From Lachnospiraceae bacterium (GTDB taxonomy: Bacteria; Bacillota; Clostridia; Lachnospirales; Lachnospiraceae), in assembly GCA_009774535.1 (NCBI GenBank), contig VSNY01000017.1, positions 1-39,111 on the forward strand: a DNA stretch of 39,111 nucleotides, in the 5' to 3' direction. Shown here piece by piece: positions 8,454 through 16,353 of the stretch. The notes below the pieces were generated by a model that saw only the letters and a program-made list of their open reading frames with translations, was not told the DNA's origin and did not search any database. Position numbers and translations under genes: made by a program. How positions within the stretch are numbered: the stretch's first letter is position 1; every line of letters begins with the position of its first letter.

Positions 8454-8493
8454 GAAAACCCTGTTATTTCCCACCAGAAATAACAGGGTTTTC
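8454..8493. terminator. Bidirectional intrinsic terminator
   Basis: A perfect 17-bp stem, GAAAACCCTGTTATTTC (8454-8470) with GAAATAACAGGGTTTTC (8477-8493), closes a 6-nt loop. T-rich DNA follows on both strands. It serves the two convergent pseudogenes; the hisJ remnant stop codon lies 2 nt away. Confidence 0.9.
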
Positions 8494-8494
8494 T

Positions 8495-8681
8495 TTAAGT
8501 ATCCAGACTATGAAAAATTGGCCGCATCTGCTCAAACGTGCAGAACCACCGATATCCCAGGCTCTTTAACAGCTGTTTTGCCTCATTTATAAAAGTTCCC
8601 AAATGCTCTGGCTGATGACTGTCGCTGCCAATCATAGGAATCTTCACTAAATTGTGTATGTACGTGATAATCCGCTAACAA
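8495..8681 (-). pseudogene. hisJ: hisJ (PHP-type histidinol phosphatase) remnant, middle deleted
   Basis: AGGAGG (8693-8688) lies 6 nt before a TTG start at 8681 encoding LLADYHVHTQFSEDS, the N-terminus of PHP-type histidinol-phosphatase with its metal-binding HVH. After about 15 codons the sequence jumps, out of frame, to IPMIGSDSHQPEHLG and EAKQLLKSLGYRWFCTF, the C-terminal end of the same family including the metal-binding DSH, and ends at 8495. A functional HisJ has about 260-280 residues, so some 200 were lost. GGAATCTT at 8637-8644 marks the junction and could be a short repeat through which the deletion occurred. It would have been the dephosphorylation step for the histidine genes nearby. 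Confidence 0.8.
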
Positions 8682-8710
8682 CTATAACCTCCTGTTTGAT
8701 AAGAAAAAGA

Positions 8711-9319
8711 TCAGTCTAACCTAATTTCCCTATCTTTAAAATAATATTTCCGGTCATGTTCACTAATTTCACGCATAACCCTGCACGGATTCCCAACGGC
8801 AACCACATTCGACGGTATATCTTTCGTCACAACACTCCCAGCGCCGATTACCGTATGATCTCCAACTGTAACCCCCGGCATTAAAATCGCCCCGGCGCCA
8901 ATCCAGCAGTTTCTTCCAATATGAACCGGCATATTATACTGATACAATTGTTCCCGTAATTCCGGCAGTATCGGATGGCCTGCTGTAGCGATCGTTACAT
9001 TTGGCCCAATCATCGTATAGTCTCCGATATAAATATGCGTATCATCCACACAGGTCAGATGATAATTCGCATACACCATTTTTCCGAAATGACAGTGATG
9101 CCCGCCAAAATTCGCATAAAAAGGCGCTTCAATATAAACCCCTTCTCCACATTCCGCCAGCATTTCTTTCAGCATCGCGGCTCTCTTTTCCGTTTCGGAC
9201 GGTTTGGTCAGATTATACTCACACAACTTGTCCTGATAGCCCATCTGTTCCTTCACAATAGATGCATCCCCTGGCAGGTAAAGCTCCCCGGTGTGCAGTT
9301 TGTCTTTCATTTCACTCAT
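8711..9319 (-). CDS. Maltose/galactoside O-acetyltransferase-like enzyme
   Basis: Left-handed beta-helix acetyltransferase of 202 residues in the LacA/Maa/NodL group, which acetylates a sugar hydroxyl using acetyl-CoA in the cytoplasm. The N-terminal Mac helix region (about 5-60; MKDKLHTGELYLPGDASI) precedes hexapeptide repeats; the catalytic His is in ATAGHPI, followed by IGRNCWIGAGAILMPGVTVG and the closing AVGNPCRVMREI. The start at 9319 is chosen because AGGAGA lies about 8 nt upstream; the frame is open to 9358 without a better signal. The hisJ remnant starts 29 nt downstream, so the two probably shared a transcript. Sugar specificity cannot be read. Confidence 0.9.
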   Translation of the reverse strand: MSEMKDKLHTGELYLPGDASIVKEQMGYQDKLCEYNLTKPSETEKRAAMLKEMLAECGEGVYIEAPFYANFGGHHCHFGKMVYANYHLTCVDDTHIYIGDYTMIGPNVTIATAGHPILPELREQLYQYNMPVHIGRNCWIGAGAILMPGVTVGDHTVIGAGSVVTKDIPSNVVAVGNPCRVMREISEHDRKYYFKDREIRLD

Positions 9320-9397
9320 TTTTTTGTCTCCTGCTTTTTTTCGTGATGCATTAACCATAACAGATTTCTTTCTGGAAATCTAGCAAAATTGAGTATA

Positions 9398-9426
9398 ATT
9401 TTATCACAATCGTATCTGAATCTGAA
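9398..9426 (-). promoter_or_regulatory. Possible promoter of the O-acetyltransferase gene
   Basis: Minus-strand TTCAGA (9426-9421), 17-nt spacer and TAAAAT (9403-9398), with TGA directly before the -10 giving an extended -10. The -35 is weak. Confidence 0.45.
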
Positions 9427-9439
9427 GGCGATCTTTTTA

Positions 9440-9535
9440 GGCTTCCTGGACGTGTTCGTACCAAAGGAAAAGTCCGGAAAACCAAAAACCTACCGCCCGC
9501 AATATCGTCCAGGAAGCCAAAACTCCACCGCCCAC
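9440..9535. repeat. Compound direct and inverted repeat, function unknown
   Basis: In the 192-nt stretch between two genes, GGCTTCCTGGACG (9440-9452) and CGTCCAGGAAGCC (9506-9518) form a perfect 13-bp inverted repeat with a 53-nt gap. In addition two 29-bp direct repeats, 9507-9535 and 9472-9500, match at 22 of 29 positions and lie 6 nt apart; both read GGGCGGT then TTTTGG then GGAC on the minus strand. The downstream arm is not followed by a T-run, so it is not a standard terminator. A small mobile-element remnant, a degraded gene or a structured RNA are all possible. Confidence 0.55.
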
Positions 9536-9552
9536 AGCAGTTCACAAATCAA

Positions 9553-9852
9553 TTAATCCTCCGCAATCGACCTCCAAGCCTCCCGGATCGAATCCAGCTG
9601 CGTCTGAAACTTCTCCTGCTGCAGCAGTTCCACCACCTCATCCGTCGTATAATTATAAAATCTGCTCCCCGTCCGGTCGCACAATACAAATGCGGCGAAA
9701 ATACAGACCGCAATCAACAGCCGCACCTTAAAAAAGGATACCGCTCCAACCGTCGGCTCTTCTTCATATTCGTCCGGCTGTACATGATTAAAAGAACGCC
9801 GCACCTCTTCTACATACTGTTTTCTGGCCTGCGCATACTCATTTCCAAGCAT
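9553..9852 (-). CDS. Small single-pass membrane protein, unknown
   Basis: Predicted protein of 99 residues that I do not recognise. Residues 1-42 are charged and hydrophilic (EYAQARKQYVEEVRRSFNHV, then an acidic EYEEEP), followed by one transmembrane segment (VRLLIAVCIFAAFVLC) and an outside tail with YNYTTDEVVELLQQ. It lies 144 nt after the HisIE fusion gene in the same direction and may be at the end of that transcript. No strong ribosome binding site precedes the ATG, and the frame stays open about 50 nt further upstream without a normal start codon, so the true N-terminus is uncertain. Confidence 0.65.
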   Translation of the reverse strand: MLGNEYAQARKQYVEEVRRSFNHVQPDEYEEEPTVGAVSFFKVRLLIAVCIFAAFVLCDRTGSRFYNYTTDEVVELLQQEKFQTQLDSIREAWRSIAED

Positions 9853-9996
9853 CTCCGAGCCCCGAGGGAACGGTTCGTAAATCCTGCCGTCCGTTCCTTC
9901 TATCCTGTTTCATTCAGACTTGATCTATTCTATGCAGGCAGTCCCTGGAGCTATTCCATTTTTTTACGGACAATTTGCGCCTGCTGACCCCCTTCG

Positions 9997-11277
9997 TCAG
10001 CGCTGGGATAATTCGCTTGTAATATCCTCCCAGGTCAGACCTTTTTCCACCATCAGCACCATCAAATGATACAAAAAATCTGCCGCTTCGTATTTAATCT
10101 CTTCCGCATCCGGGTTCTTCGCCGCAATAATAATTTCAGTTGCTTCTTCCCCGACTTTCTTTAAAATCTTATCCAGTCCCTTATCAAACAGGTAATTGGT
10201 ATAAGATCCCTCCTTTGGATGAATCTTGCGATCCTGGATCACGGCATATTCATCCTCAAATACTTTGAGTGGATTGCGCTCGATATATTCCTTATGCACA
10301 ATTTCATTATGGAAGCAGCTGTATTGCCCGGTATGACAGGCAACGCCGACCTGGGATACTTTTGCGAGGATCGTATCGCGGTCGCAGTCTGCGGTCAGTA
10401 CTTTAACATACTGGATATGTCCGGATGTGCCTCCTTTCATCCACAGTTCTTTGCGGCTTCTGCTGTAATAAGTCATCTTTCCGGTTGTAATTGTTTTGTG
10501 AAATGCTTCTTCGTTCATATAGGCAAGCATCAGCACTTTTCCGGTACGGTAATCCTGCGCAATCACTGGAATCAGCCCGTGCGCATTTAAAGTCAGGTCG
10601 CTCCATTTCAGCGCAGGCTCGAAGTTATCCATCTTAATTCCCTTTTCGGAAAGTGTGGATTTTAATTCCATGGCATTTACGCCGTCATCGTTTAAAAAGG
10701 AGCCGTAAATGCCGCGGGAATGTTCTCTGCGCAAAATATGCAGAATATCATCCAATTCGTGTTCTTCGCATAACGCGACGTACTGCGTGTCGGTCAGGTT
10801 TTCAACGGAATCCAGCATTTTCGGGTCCATCACAAGCATTTCATGAATTTTTTCCTTAATCACTTTCCGGTGCTTAAACACAAAATCAATGTTTTTGACA
10901 GATACCAGTATTTTTTCATGACCGAACCGGGAAGACGCCTCATCGACCAGCTCAAAGCAATAAGGCTTGGAGCCGTTGATCAATACCTGTTTGCATCCGG
11001 CATAAAGCAGCTTTTTAATATCTTCCAGCCGCTTTACGTTGCCGCCGCCGCACGTCGGAATTTCGATCAGACGGTTCAGCTCCCGGATCATATGTATGTT
11101 TTTTTCATGTTCCTGATCTTCATCGGACAGGTCGAAGACAAAGATTTTGTCAATCCCGCCGTCGTTAAATGTTTTTGCAAGAAATTTTAAATCCCCCGCG
11201 GGTGTCAGATTATCGGGGGCTTTTACTGGCACGCCGTTTTTTAAATACAGCGTAGCCGCTAATATTTTCCGATCCAT
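9997..11277 (-). CDS. hisIE: HisF-like domain fused to HisI-HisE (histidine biosynthesis)
   Basis: Protein of 426 residues with three parts. Residues 1-205 resemble the HisA/HisF barrel (GGIDKIFVFDLSDED, IPTCGGGNVKRLEDIKKLL) but the first catalytic Asp region of HisF reads TLYLKNG and the second, on strand five, is not present, so this part is probably inactive. Residues about 215-320 are HisI, phosphoribosyl-AMP cyclohydrolase, with Cys residues of the zinc site in ADCDRD and GVACHTGQYSC. Residues about 325-426 are HisE, phosphoribosyl-ATP pyrophosphohydrolase (KKVGEEATEIIIAAKNPDAE). The two active parts catalyse steps 2 and 3 of the pathway. It lies 129 nt after hisD. AAAGG precedes the ATG. 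Confidence 0.93.
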   Translation of the reverse strand: MDRKILAATLYLKNGVPVKAPDNLTPAGDLKFLAKTFNDGGIDKIFVFDLSDEDQEHEKNIHMIRELNRLIEIPTCGGGNVKRLEDIKKLLYAGCKQVLINGSKPYCFELVDEASSRFGHEKILVSVKNIDFVFKHRKVIKEKIHEMLVMDPKMLDSVENLTDTQYVALCEEHELDDILHILRREHSRGIYGSFLNDDGVNAMELKSTLSEKGIKMDNFEPALKWSDLTLNAHGLIPVIAQDYRTGKVLMLAYMNEEAFHKTITTGKMTYYSRSRKELWMKGGTSGHIQYVKVLTADCDRDTILAKVSQVGVACHTGQYSCFHNEIVHKEYIERNPLKVFEDEYAVIQDRKIHPKEGSYTNYLFDKGLDKILKKVGEEATEIIIAAKNPDAEEIKYEAADFLYHLMVLMVEKGLTWEDITSELSQR

Positions 11278-11406
11278 AATTCACAAACCTTTCCAGTTTT
11301 CTATCCTAATTTTTTTCTCTATTTTTTGCGATAAAACCCTTCGCAATAACGCCATTTACAATAGAGCCGTTCAGACCGTCCAACAAACTGTTCTATGTAG
11401 TTTTAT

Positions 11407-12699
11407 TTATTGTTCAAAACGTACCCGGATGGAATTCGCGTGCGCTGTTAACTGTTCTGCTTCCGCAAACTGCACAATATCTTGCCAGACTGGCGCAAGA
11501 GCTTCCCTGGAATACGAAATAATGCTTGATTTTTTAACAAAATCATCTACGCTCAACGGAGAGAAAAATCTTGCGGTTCCATTGGTCGGCAGCACATGGT
11601 TCGGGCCTGCAAAATAATCCCCTAACGGCTCGCTGCTGTACGGCCCGACAAAGATCGCTCCGGCATTGTGTATTTTGGTCATCGTTTCAAACGGGTCTTT
11701 CGTTAAAATTTCCAGATGCTCAGAGGCGATCTCGTTAGCGGCTGCAATGGCCTCTTCCATATGATCCGCTACCAGGATGTAGCCATAACGGTCCAGCGAT
11801 TTTTGAATGATTTCCCTGCGTGATAATGTCTGCAGAAAACGGTCCGTCTGCGCGGATACTTGTTCTGCCAGTTCCATCGAAGTCGTAATCAAAATCGCCG
11901 AAGCCATTTCGTCGTGTTCTGCCTGGGAAAGCAGATCTGCGGCAGCGTATACCGGATCTGCCGTTTCATCCGCAAGCACTAAAATCTCACTTGGACCTGC
12001 GATCGAATCGATACTGACAAAGCCAAAGACCGCTTTTTTTGCAAGCGCGACATAAATATTTCCAGGCCCTACGATCTTGTCAACACGTGGAATACTCTGC
12101 GTACCGAACGCCATCGCCGCTACAGCCTGCGCGCCGCCTGCTTTGTAGATTTCATCCGCTCCGGCTTCTTTGGCAGCGACCAGCGTGGACGGACAGATAT
12201 TCCCTTGTGCATCCGGCGGCGTAGTCATAATAATACGTCTGACGCCCGCTACTTTTGCCGGAACGATATTCATCAGCACGGAAGACGGATAGACCGCCTT
12301 GCCGCCCGGCACATAAACGCCCGCCGTATGTAACGGCATTACTTTTTGTCCCAGCAAAATTCCGTTGTCCTGCGACGCAAACCAAGACTGCTGACGCTGT
12401 TTTTCATGAAAACTGCGGATATTGGCAAGCGATTTGCGCATCACTTCCAGCAAAGACGGATCTACTTGTTCATATGCGCCGCGGATTTCTTCTTCGGTTA
12501 CAAGAATATTTTCAGCGTCGATGTCTGCGCCGTCAAATTGTTTTGTGTATGCAAAAACTGCCTCGTCCCGTTTGGAACGGACATTTTCAATGATCTCATT
12601 GACACGGCTTTCATATTCGCCGTAACTGTTCGGACTCCTTTGCAACAGTTCATCCAACAGGTTCTTTGTCGTTTCTGTTGTGAGTTTTACAATTCTCAT
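11407..12699 (-). CDS. hisD: Histidinol dehydrogenase
   Basis: Zinc-dependent NAD enzyme of 430 residues that oxidises histidinol to histidine, the last two steps of the pathway. Family signatures include VYVPGGKAVYPSSVLMN, KIVGPGNIYVALAK, the zinc-site region SQAEHDEMAS and GPNHVLPTNGTARF. Length is normal for the family. GGGAG lies about 9 nt before the ATG. It follows hisG by 83 nt in the same direction. The 129-nt stretch before the HisIE fusion gene holds no gene I can support, so hisB, hisC, hisH, hisA and hisF, often placed here, must be elsewhere. Confidence 0.96.
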   Translation of the reverse strand: MRIVKLTTETTKNLLDELLQRSPNSYGEYESRVNEIIENVRSKRDEAVFAYTKQFDGADIDAENILVTEEEIRGAYEQVDPSLLEVMRKSLANIRSFHEKQRQQSWFASQDNGILLGQKVMPLHTAGVYVPGGKAVYPSSVLMNIVPAKVAGVRRIIMTTPPDAQGNICPSTLVAAKEAGADEIYKAGGAQAVAAMAFGTQSIPRVDKIVGPGNIYVALAKKAVFGFVSIDSIAGPSEILVLADETADPVYAAADLLSQAEHDEMASAILITTSMELAEQVSAQTDRFLQTLSRREIIQKSLDRYGYILVADHMEEAIAAANEIASEHLEILTKDPFETMTKIHNAGAIFVGPYSSEPLGDYFAGPNHVLPTNGTARFFSPLSVDDFVKKSSIISYSREALAPVWQDIVQFAEAEQLTAHANSIRVRFEQ

Positions 12700-12782
12700 A
12701 GTATATGCTCCCTGATTTTGTTAAATTTTGCTGCAATGATTCATCTGATTCTTCTAATGATTCGGATCTTTCTGAACTGTTA

Positions 12783-13433
12783 CTATTTTTTTAATTCCTC
12801 CCGCAGCATCATAATCAGCTGCGTAATGCGCGCATGCTCCATTTTCATACTGACCGGATTTACGACCATTCTGGCGGACAGCGGGCAGACTTCTTCCAAT
12901 ACTTCCAAGCCGTTTTCCCGCAGCGTCGATCCGGTCTCGACAATGTCTACAATCACTTCCGCCAGCCCGACAATCGGCGCCAGCTCGATAGAACCGTTTA
13001 GTTTGATCATCTCTACGGTCTGATGCTTTTTATTATAAAAATAATCTTTTGCAATCCGCGGATACTTGGAAGCGACCCGGATCAGTTCACGCCTTTGCAG
13101 CAATTCCCGGGCCTGTGACGGGCCGCAGACGCACATGCGGCATTTGCCGAATCCAAGGTCTAACACTTCATGGATTTTCCGGTTTTCTTCCCGTATGGTA
13201 TCCTCTCCTACGATCCCGATATCCGCTGCGCCATATTCCACATACGTCGGCACATCCGGGCCTTTGGATAAAAAGAAGCGCATCTTTTTTTCTTCATTGA
13301 CAAAGATCAGTTTTCTTGTATCCGGGTCTTTCATTTCCTCGCAGGTGATTCCGATGCTTTCAAATAATTCCAGTGCCTTTCTGGCCAGCCTGCCTTTCCC
13401 TAACGCAAATGTTAAATATCTGTTTCCTTCCAT
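12783..13433 (-). CDS. hisG: ATP phosphoribosyltransferase, short form
   Basis: First enzyme of histidine synthesis, joining ATP and PRPP. At 216 residues it is the short HisG(S) form, which lacks the C-terminal regulatory domain and needs HisZ; hisZ lies directly upstream. Motifs include FALGKGRLARKALELFESIG and VDIVETGSTLRENGLEVLEE, the PRPP-binding region. The start overlaps the hisZ end by 22 nt, with AAGGA at good spacing inside hisZ, which fits coupled production of the two subunits of the complex. Confidence 0.95.
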   Translation of the reverse strand: MEGNRYLTFALGKGRLARKALELFESIGITCEEMKDPDTRKLIFVNEEKKMRFFLSKGPDVPTYVEYGAADIGIVGEDTIREENRKIHEVLDLGFGKCRMCVCGPSQARELLQRRELIRVASKYPRIAKDYFYNKKHQTVEMIKLNGSIELAPIVGLAEVIVDIVETGSTLRENGLEVLEEVCPLSARMVVNPVSMKMEHARITQLIMMLREELKK

Positions 13434-14632
13434 GGTTCTGTCCTTCCATCCAAAAACGTAATCCTTGTAATTTGGCTGCGGCTGGCATATGTCTTATAAT
13501 CTGCTTCTGTCTTCGCCGCATCCCGCAGCAGCAGTTCCACACTGCATCCTGCCGCCCGCTGTCTGCGCGCGTAGACTACGGCGTCCTCCCGGTGTGCCGC
13601 GTCATAGATCACCAGCTGGCAGCGGCGCTCAACCGGAACGTCGATTTTTTGCCTGGACAAAGCCGCCAGCAGCTGATCCGTTACAATTACAAATCCAATC
13701 GCAGGCGCGTCTTTGCCAAAATGCTTCAGCAGACGGTCATAGCGGCCGCCTTTTACAATCGGTTCCCCGCTTCCAAACGTATATCCTCTGAAAATGATGC
13801 CGGAATAATACCGGTAGCTGCTGATGACGCCCAGTTCAAAGCTGATATATTGATCAATGCCATACAGCAGGCACAACGACTGCAGCTGCTCTAAATGTTC
13901 CATCGCCGCCCGGATGTCCGGATATTTTTCGGCTGTCTTCTTTGCGGACTGGAACTCTTCCGCAGACTGGTAGATGTTGCTGATTTGTGAAAAAAGCTGC
14001 TTGAGTTCCGCGTCCAGATTCCGGTCTTCCAAAAAGCTTTCCACACCGAAAAAGTTATTATTCCGGATCAGGTCTAAGAGGTCTTCTTCTTCCTCCTCGT
14101 CAAACCCGGCCGCTTCCATCATGCCCCGCAAAATGCCCACATGCCCGACGCTTAACTGAAACTGCTTTAATCCCGCGTGCAGCAGGCATTCGGTAACCAT
14201 AGACAAGATCTCCGCGTCCGCATCCGCCGTCCCGTCACCAATCAGCTCCGCACCAAGCTGTGTCTGCTCTTTCAGCCGCCCCTGCAGCTGTTTCGCATTA
14301 ATAAACGTATTGCCTTTGTAACACAGGCGCACAGGCATCGTTTCTTCCTTATAGTAATTCGCCGTAAAACGCGCGATCGACGGCGTAATATCCGGGCGCA
14401 GCACAAGCGTATTGCCTTCCCGGTCGAAAAATTTATACAGATCTTTGGACTTGATCGTGCCGACTTCTTTTCCAAATATATCAAAAAATTCAAACGATGG
14501 CGTCTGAATCGGACGATATCCATAAGTCTTTAAAATATGATGCAGTTTTTCTTCGAGATATAACTTTTTCTCACATTCTTCATGATAGATATCACGCACA
14601 CCTTCGGGTGTATGCAGCAAATGCTGTTTCAT
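13412..14632 (-). CDS. hisZ: ATP phosphoribosyltransferase regulatory subunit
   Basis: HisRS-like regulatory subunit of 406 residues that activates HisG(S) and mediates histidine feedback. It resembles the catalytic core of histidyl-tRNA synthetase (TPEGVRDIYHEECEKKLYLE, DITPSIARFTANYY, FELGVISSYRYYSGIIFRGY, GGRYDRLLKHFG). Its direct overlap with hisG(S) and lack of a clear anticodon-binding domain support HisZ over HisS. AAGGAG lies 8 nt before the ATG. It is the first gene of the histidine transcript, behind a consensus promoter. Confidence 0.93.
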   Translation of the reverse strand: MKQHLLHTPEGVRDIYHEECEKKLYLEEKLHHILKTYGYRPIQTPSFEFFDIFGKEVGTIKSKDLYKFFDREGNTLVLRPDITPSIARFTANYYKEETMPVRLCYKGNTFINAKQLQGRLKEQTQLGAELIGDGTADADAEILSMVTECLLHAGLKQFQLSVGHVGILRGMMEAAGFDEEEEEDLLDLIRNNNFFGVESFLEDRNLDAELKQLFSQISNIYQSAEEFQSAKKTAEKYPDIRAAMEHLEQLQSLCLLYGIDQYISFELGVISSYRYYSGIIFRGYTFGSGEPIVKGGRYDRLLKHFGKDAPAIGFVIVTDQLLAALSRQKIDVPVERRCQLVIYDAAHREDAVVYARRQRAAGCSVELLLRDAAKTEADYKTYASRSQITRITFLDGRTEPWKETDI

Positions 14633-14715
14633 ATGTTAACTCCTTACTCTTTTGGGAACTTAGCAAATCCGCGTCGCTTTCACACAGCAGTGCGCCAACG
14701 CAGCAAATTATTTCT

Positions 14716-14744
14716 ATTATAGTCAAACGCGCCTGTTTTGTCAA
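14716..14744 (-). promoter_or_regulatory. Consensus sigma-A promoter of the histidine genes
   Basis: Minus-strand TTGACA (14744-14739), 17-nt spacer, TATAAT (14721-14716), matching the consensus at all 12 positions. The -35 overlaps the stop codon of recU. The leader of about 75 nt can form one modest stem but is too short for a T-box, so no histidine-specific attenuator is evident. Confidence 0.88.
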
Positions 14745-15274
14745 TCTCTGAGCGATAAATCCTTTTGAATCCCGGTCAGATACGGCACCAGCAGCCCTCC
14801 CGACGGCCGGAAGATAAATTCCGGTTCGGATTCTTCATAACGAAAACTTTTGCGCCCGCCGTTTTTCATGCGCTGCCAAAATTCCAGCAATTTGCCAAAA
14901 CGCAAATAATAAAATTCTTCCCTTGCCGTATAAAAAACCAGAAAAAAAGCAATCCCGCCCTGTTTTTCAAAATTTTCCATAAACACGACCTGATGTTCAT
15001 GAATATTTCTAAGCGGGAATGTATCTGTATGGCATTCCTTAGCGTCAAAGCAGACCGGTATCCCCTGGACGGCTCCGATATAATCGACCGTGCTTTTCTG
15101 GTCAAAGTAAGCAAGCGTAATATGACGCGTCTGCTTATCAATCGTAATCGGCGTAATCGGCGTCGGTATTTTCTGTATCAGCGCCAGACCGTTTTCCAGA
15201 TATTTTTCATTCGTCCGGTTAATATATTCTTCCAGGGTCGAACCGCGCAGTCCTCTTGAATTCCATGTTGCCAT
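14741..15274 (-). CDS. recU: Holliday junction resolvase RecU
   Basis: Endonuclease of 177 residues that cuts four-way DNA junctions during recombination repair and chromosome segregation in Firmicutes. Family features are the N-terminal NSRGLRGSTLEEYINRTN and the nuclease core STVDYIGAVQ followed by VCFDAKEC with acidic and Lys catalytic residues. AAAGGAG lies 6-7 nt before the ATG. The gene starts 3 nt after rluA ends, so it is the last gene of a folD-zinc-ribbon-rluA-recU run. In many Firmicutes recU sits next to a penicillin-binding protein gene instead. Confidence 0.93.
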   Translation of the reverse strand: MATWNSRGLRGSTLEEYINRTNEKYLENGLALIQKIPTPITPITIDKQTRHITLAYFDQKSTVDYIGAVQGIPVCFDAKECHTDTFPLRNIHEHQVVFMENFEKQGGIAFFLVFYTAREEFYYLRFGKLLEFWQRMKNGGRKSFRYEESEPEFIFRPSGGLLVPYLTGIQKDLSLRD

Positions 15275-15277
15275 TGC

Positions 15278-16276
15278 TTACTCCTTTGGGGACGGCCCTT
15301 GGCAGGATTTTGGCATGGTACGGACCGGGATTCCAGCAAAATCGTCTGGCAGCGGCGCGGTGACCTGTGTTCCATCCGCAAGCTCGACCCGGTAAGCGTG
15401 CAGCAGCTGATGCGTAATCCCGGCTTCCTTGTAATAGCGGCTGTTCACTGCCGGATCTCCATACTTCCTGTCTCCGATGATCGGATGACCGACCGATGCC
15501 AGATGGGCGCGGATTTGATGCGGCCGCCCGGTAATTAAATGAACCTCTAGCATCGTACAGCCATCTCCCTGCCCGACAGGCTGGTATTCTGTCTCGATAT
15601 ACTGACTGTTTTGTGTGCCGGACTCTTTTGGGTTCTGGCTCTGATCAGAGGACGTTACGGTTACCTGATTGCTCTTTGTGTCTTTTTTCAGCCAGCCTTT
15701 TAACCGCTGTCCCTGTCTGACGTCACCGGACACGATACAGCGGTAATATTTTTTTATGGAACGTTCTTTTAACTGCTCCGACATCTTCTGCAGACCGTGC
15801 AGTGTCTTACCCGCAATCAAAATACCGGACGTATTGCGGTCCAGGCGGTTGCAGACAGAAGGACGAAACGTCTTTAGCGTCTGCTGTGTTACCGCGCCGC
15901 TGTCCAGCAGATATTGGATGATTTGCTCATTTGCCGAATAGTCGGACGCGGCTGCTTTTTGGGAAAGCATGCCCGCTGGTTTATCGATCATCAAAATTTC
16001 TTTATCTTCGTACAAAATCTTAAGCTCTGCACGCGGTACTGTTAAAAATGGCCGGGGCGCGCTGAATTTGGCAAATGTCTCGTCTGAAAAATATAAGGTA
16101 ATCCGGTCTCCAGGCGCCAGATGCACGCTGCCCTGCGTTTTTTGGCCGTTTCGTACAATATTTTTTTTCCGCAGCATCTTATAAATAAAGCTGCTTTCTG
16201 CCTGCGGAAGAAGTTTTTTTAAATATTTATCCAGCCGCTGCCCGGCTTCGTTTGTGCCTATTTCCAGTTGCTGCAT
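15278..16276 (-). CDS. RluA-family pseudouridine synthase
   Basis: RNA pseudouridine synthase of 332 residues, modifying ribosomal RNA or tRNA uridines. An N-terminal S4-like RNA-binding region (NEAGQRLDKYLKKLLPQAES, SSFIYKMLRKKNIVRNGQK) precedes the catalytic domain with the Asp in NRLDRNTSGILIAGK and the later GRPHQIRAHLASVGHPIIGD. The start is taken at 16276, where GGAGAG is well placed; the open frame to 16321 adds 15 residues without support. The subgroup (RluC/RluD type) and target base are not decided by the sequence. Confidence 0.92.
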   Translation of the reverse strand: MQQLEIGTNEAGQRLDKYLKKLLPQAESSFIYKMLRKKNIVRNGQKTQGSVHLAPGDRITLYFSDETFAKFSAPRPFLTVPRAELKILYEDKEILMIDKPAGMLSQKAAASDYSANEQIIQYLLDSGAVTQQTLKTFRPSVCNRLDRNTSGILIAGKTLHGLQKMSEQLKERSIKKYYRCIVSGDVRQGQRLKGWLKKDTKSNQVTVTSSDQSQNPKESGTQNSQYIETEYQPVGQGDGCTMLEVHLITGRPHQIRAHLASVGHPIIGDRKYGDPAVNSRYYKEAGITHQLLHAYRVELADGTQVTAPLPDDFAGIPVRTMPKSCQGPSPKE

Positions 16277-16353
16277 AGCAGGTCTCTCCGTTTTCTTTTT
16301 GTTGTGAGGCAGCCGTTCCATCAGTGATCTGAACGGTTACGTTGTGAAAGGAT

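Noticed and set aside
9351..9545. Minus-strand frame of 64 codons through the repeat block
   Set aside because: It only mirrors the DNA repeats and has no ribosome binding site.
11278..11406. Possible remnant of another his gene between hisD and hisIE
   Set aside because: A short frame (LLDGLNGSIVNGVIAKGF) exists but resembles no his gene, so it is treated as intergenic DNA.
14633..14715. T-box or histidine attenuator in the hisZ leader
   Set aside because: Leader of about 75 nt is too short, and the T-box core sequence is absent; only a weak stem is visible.
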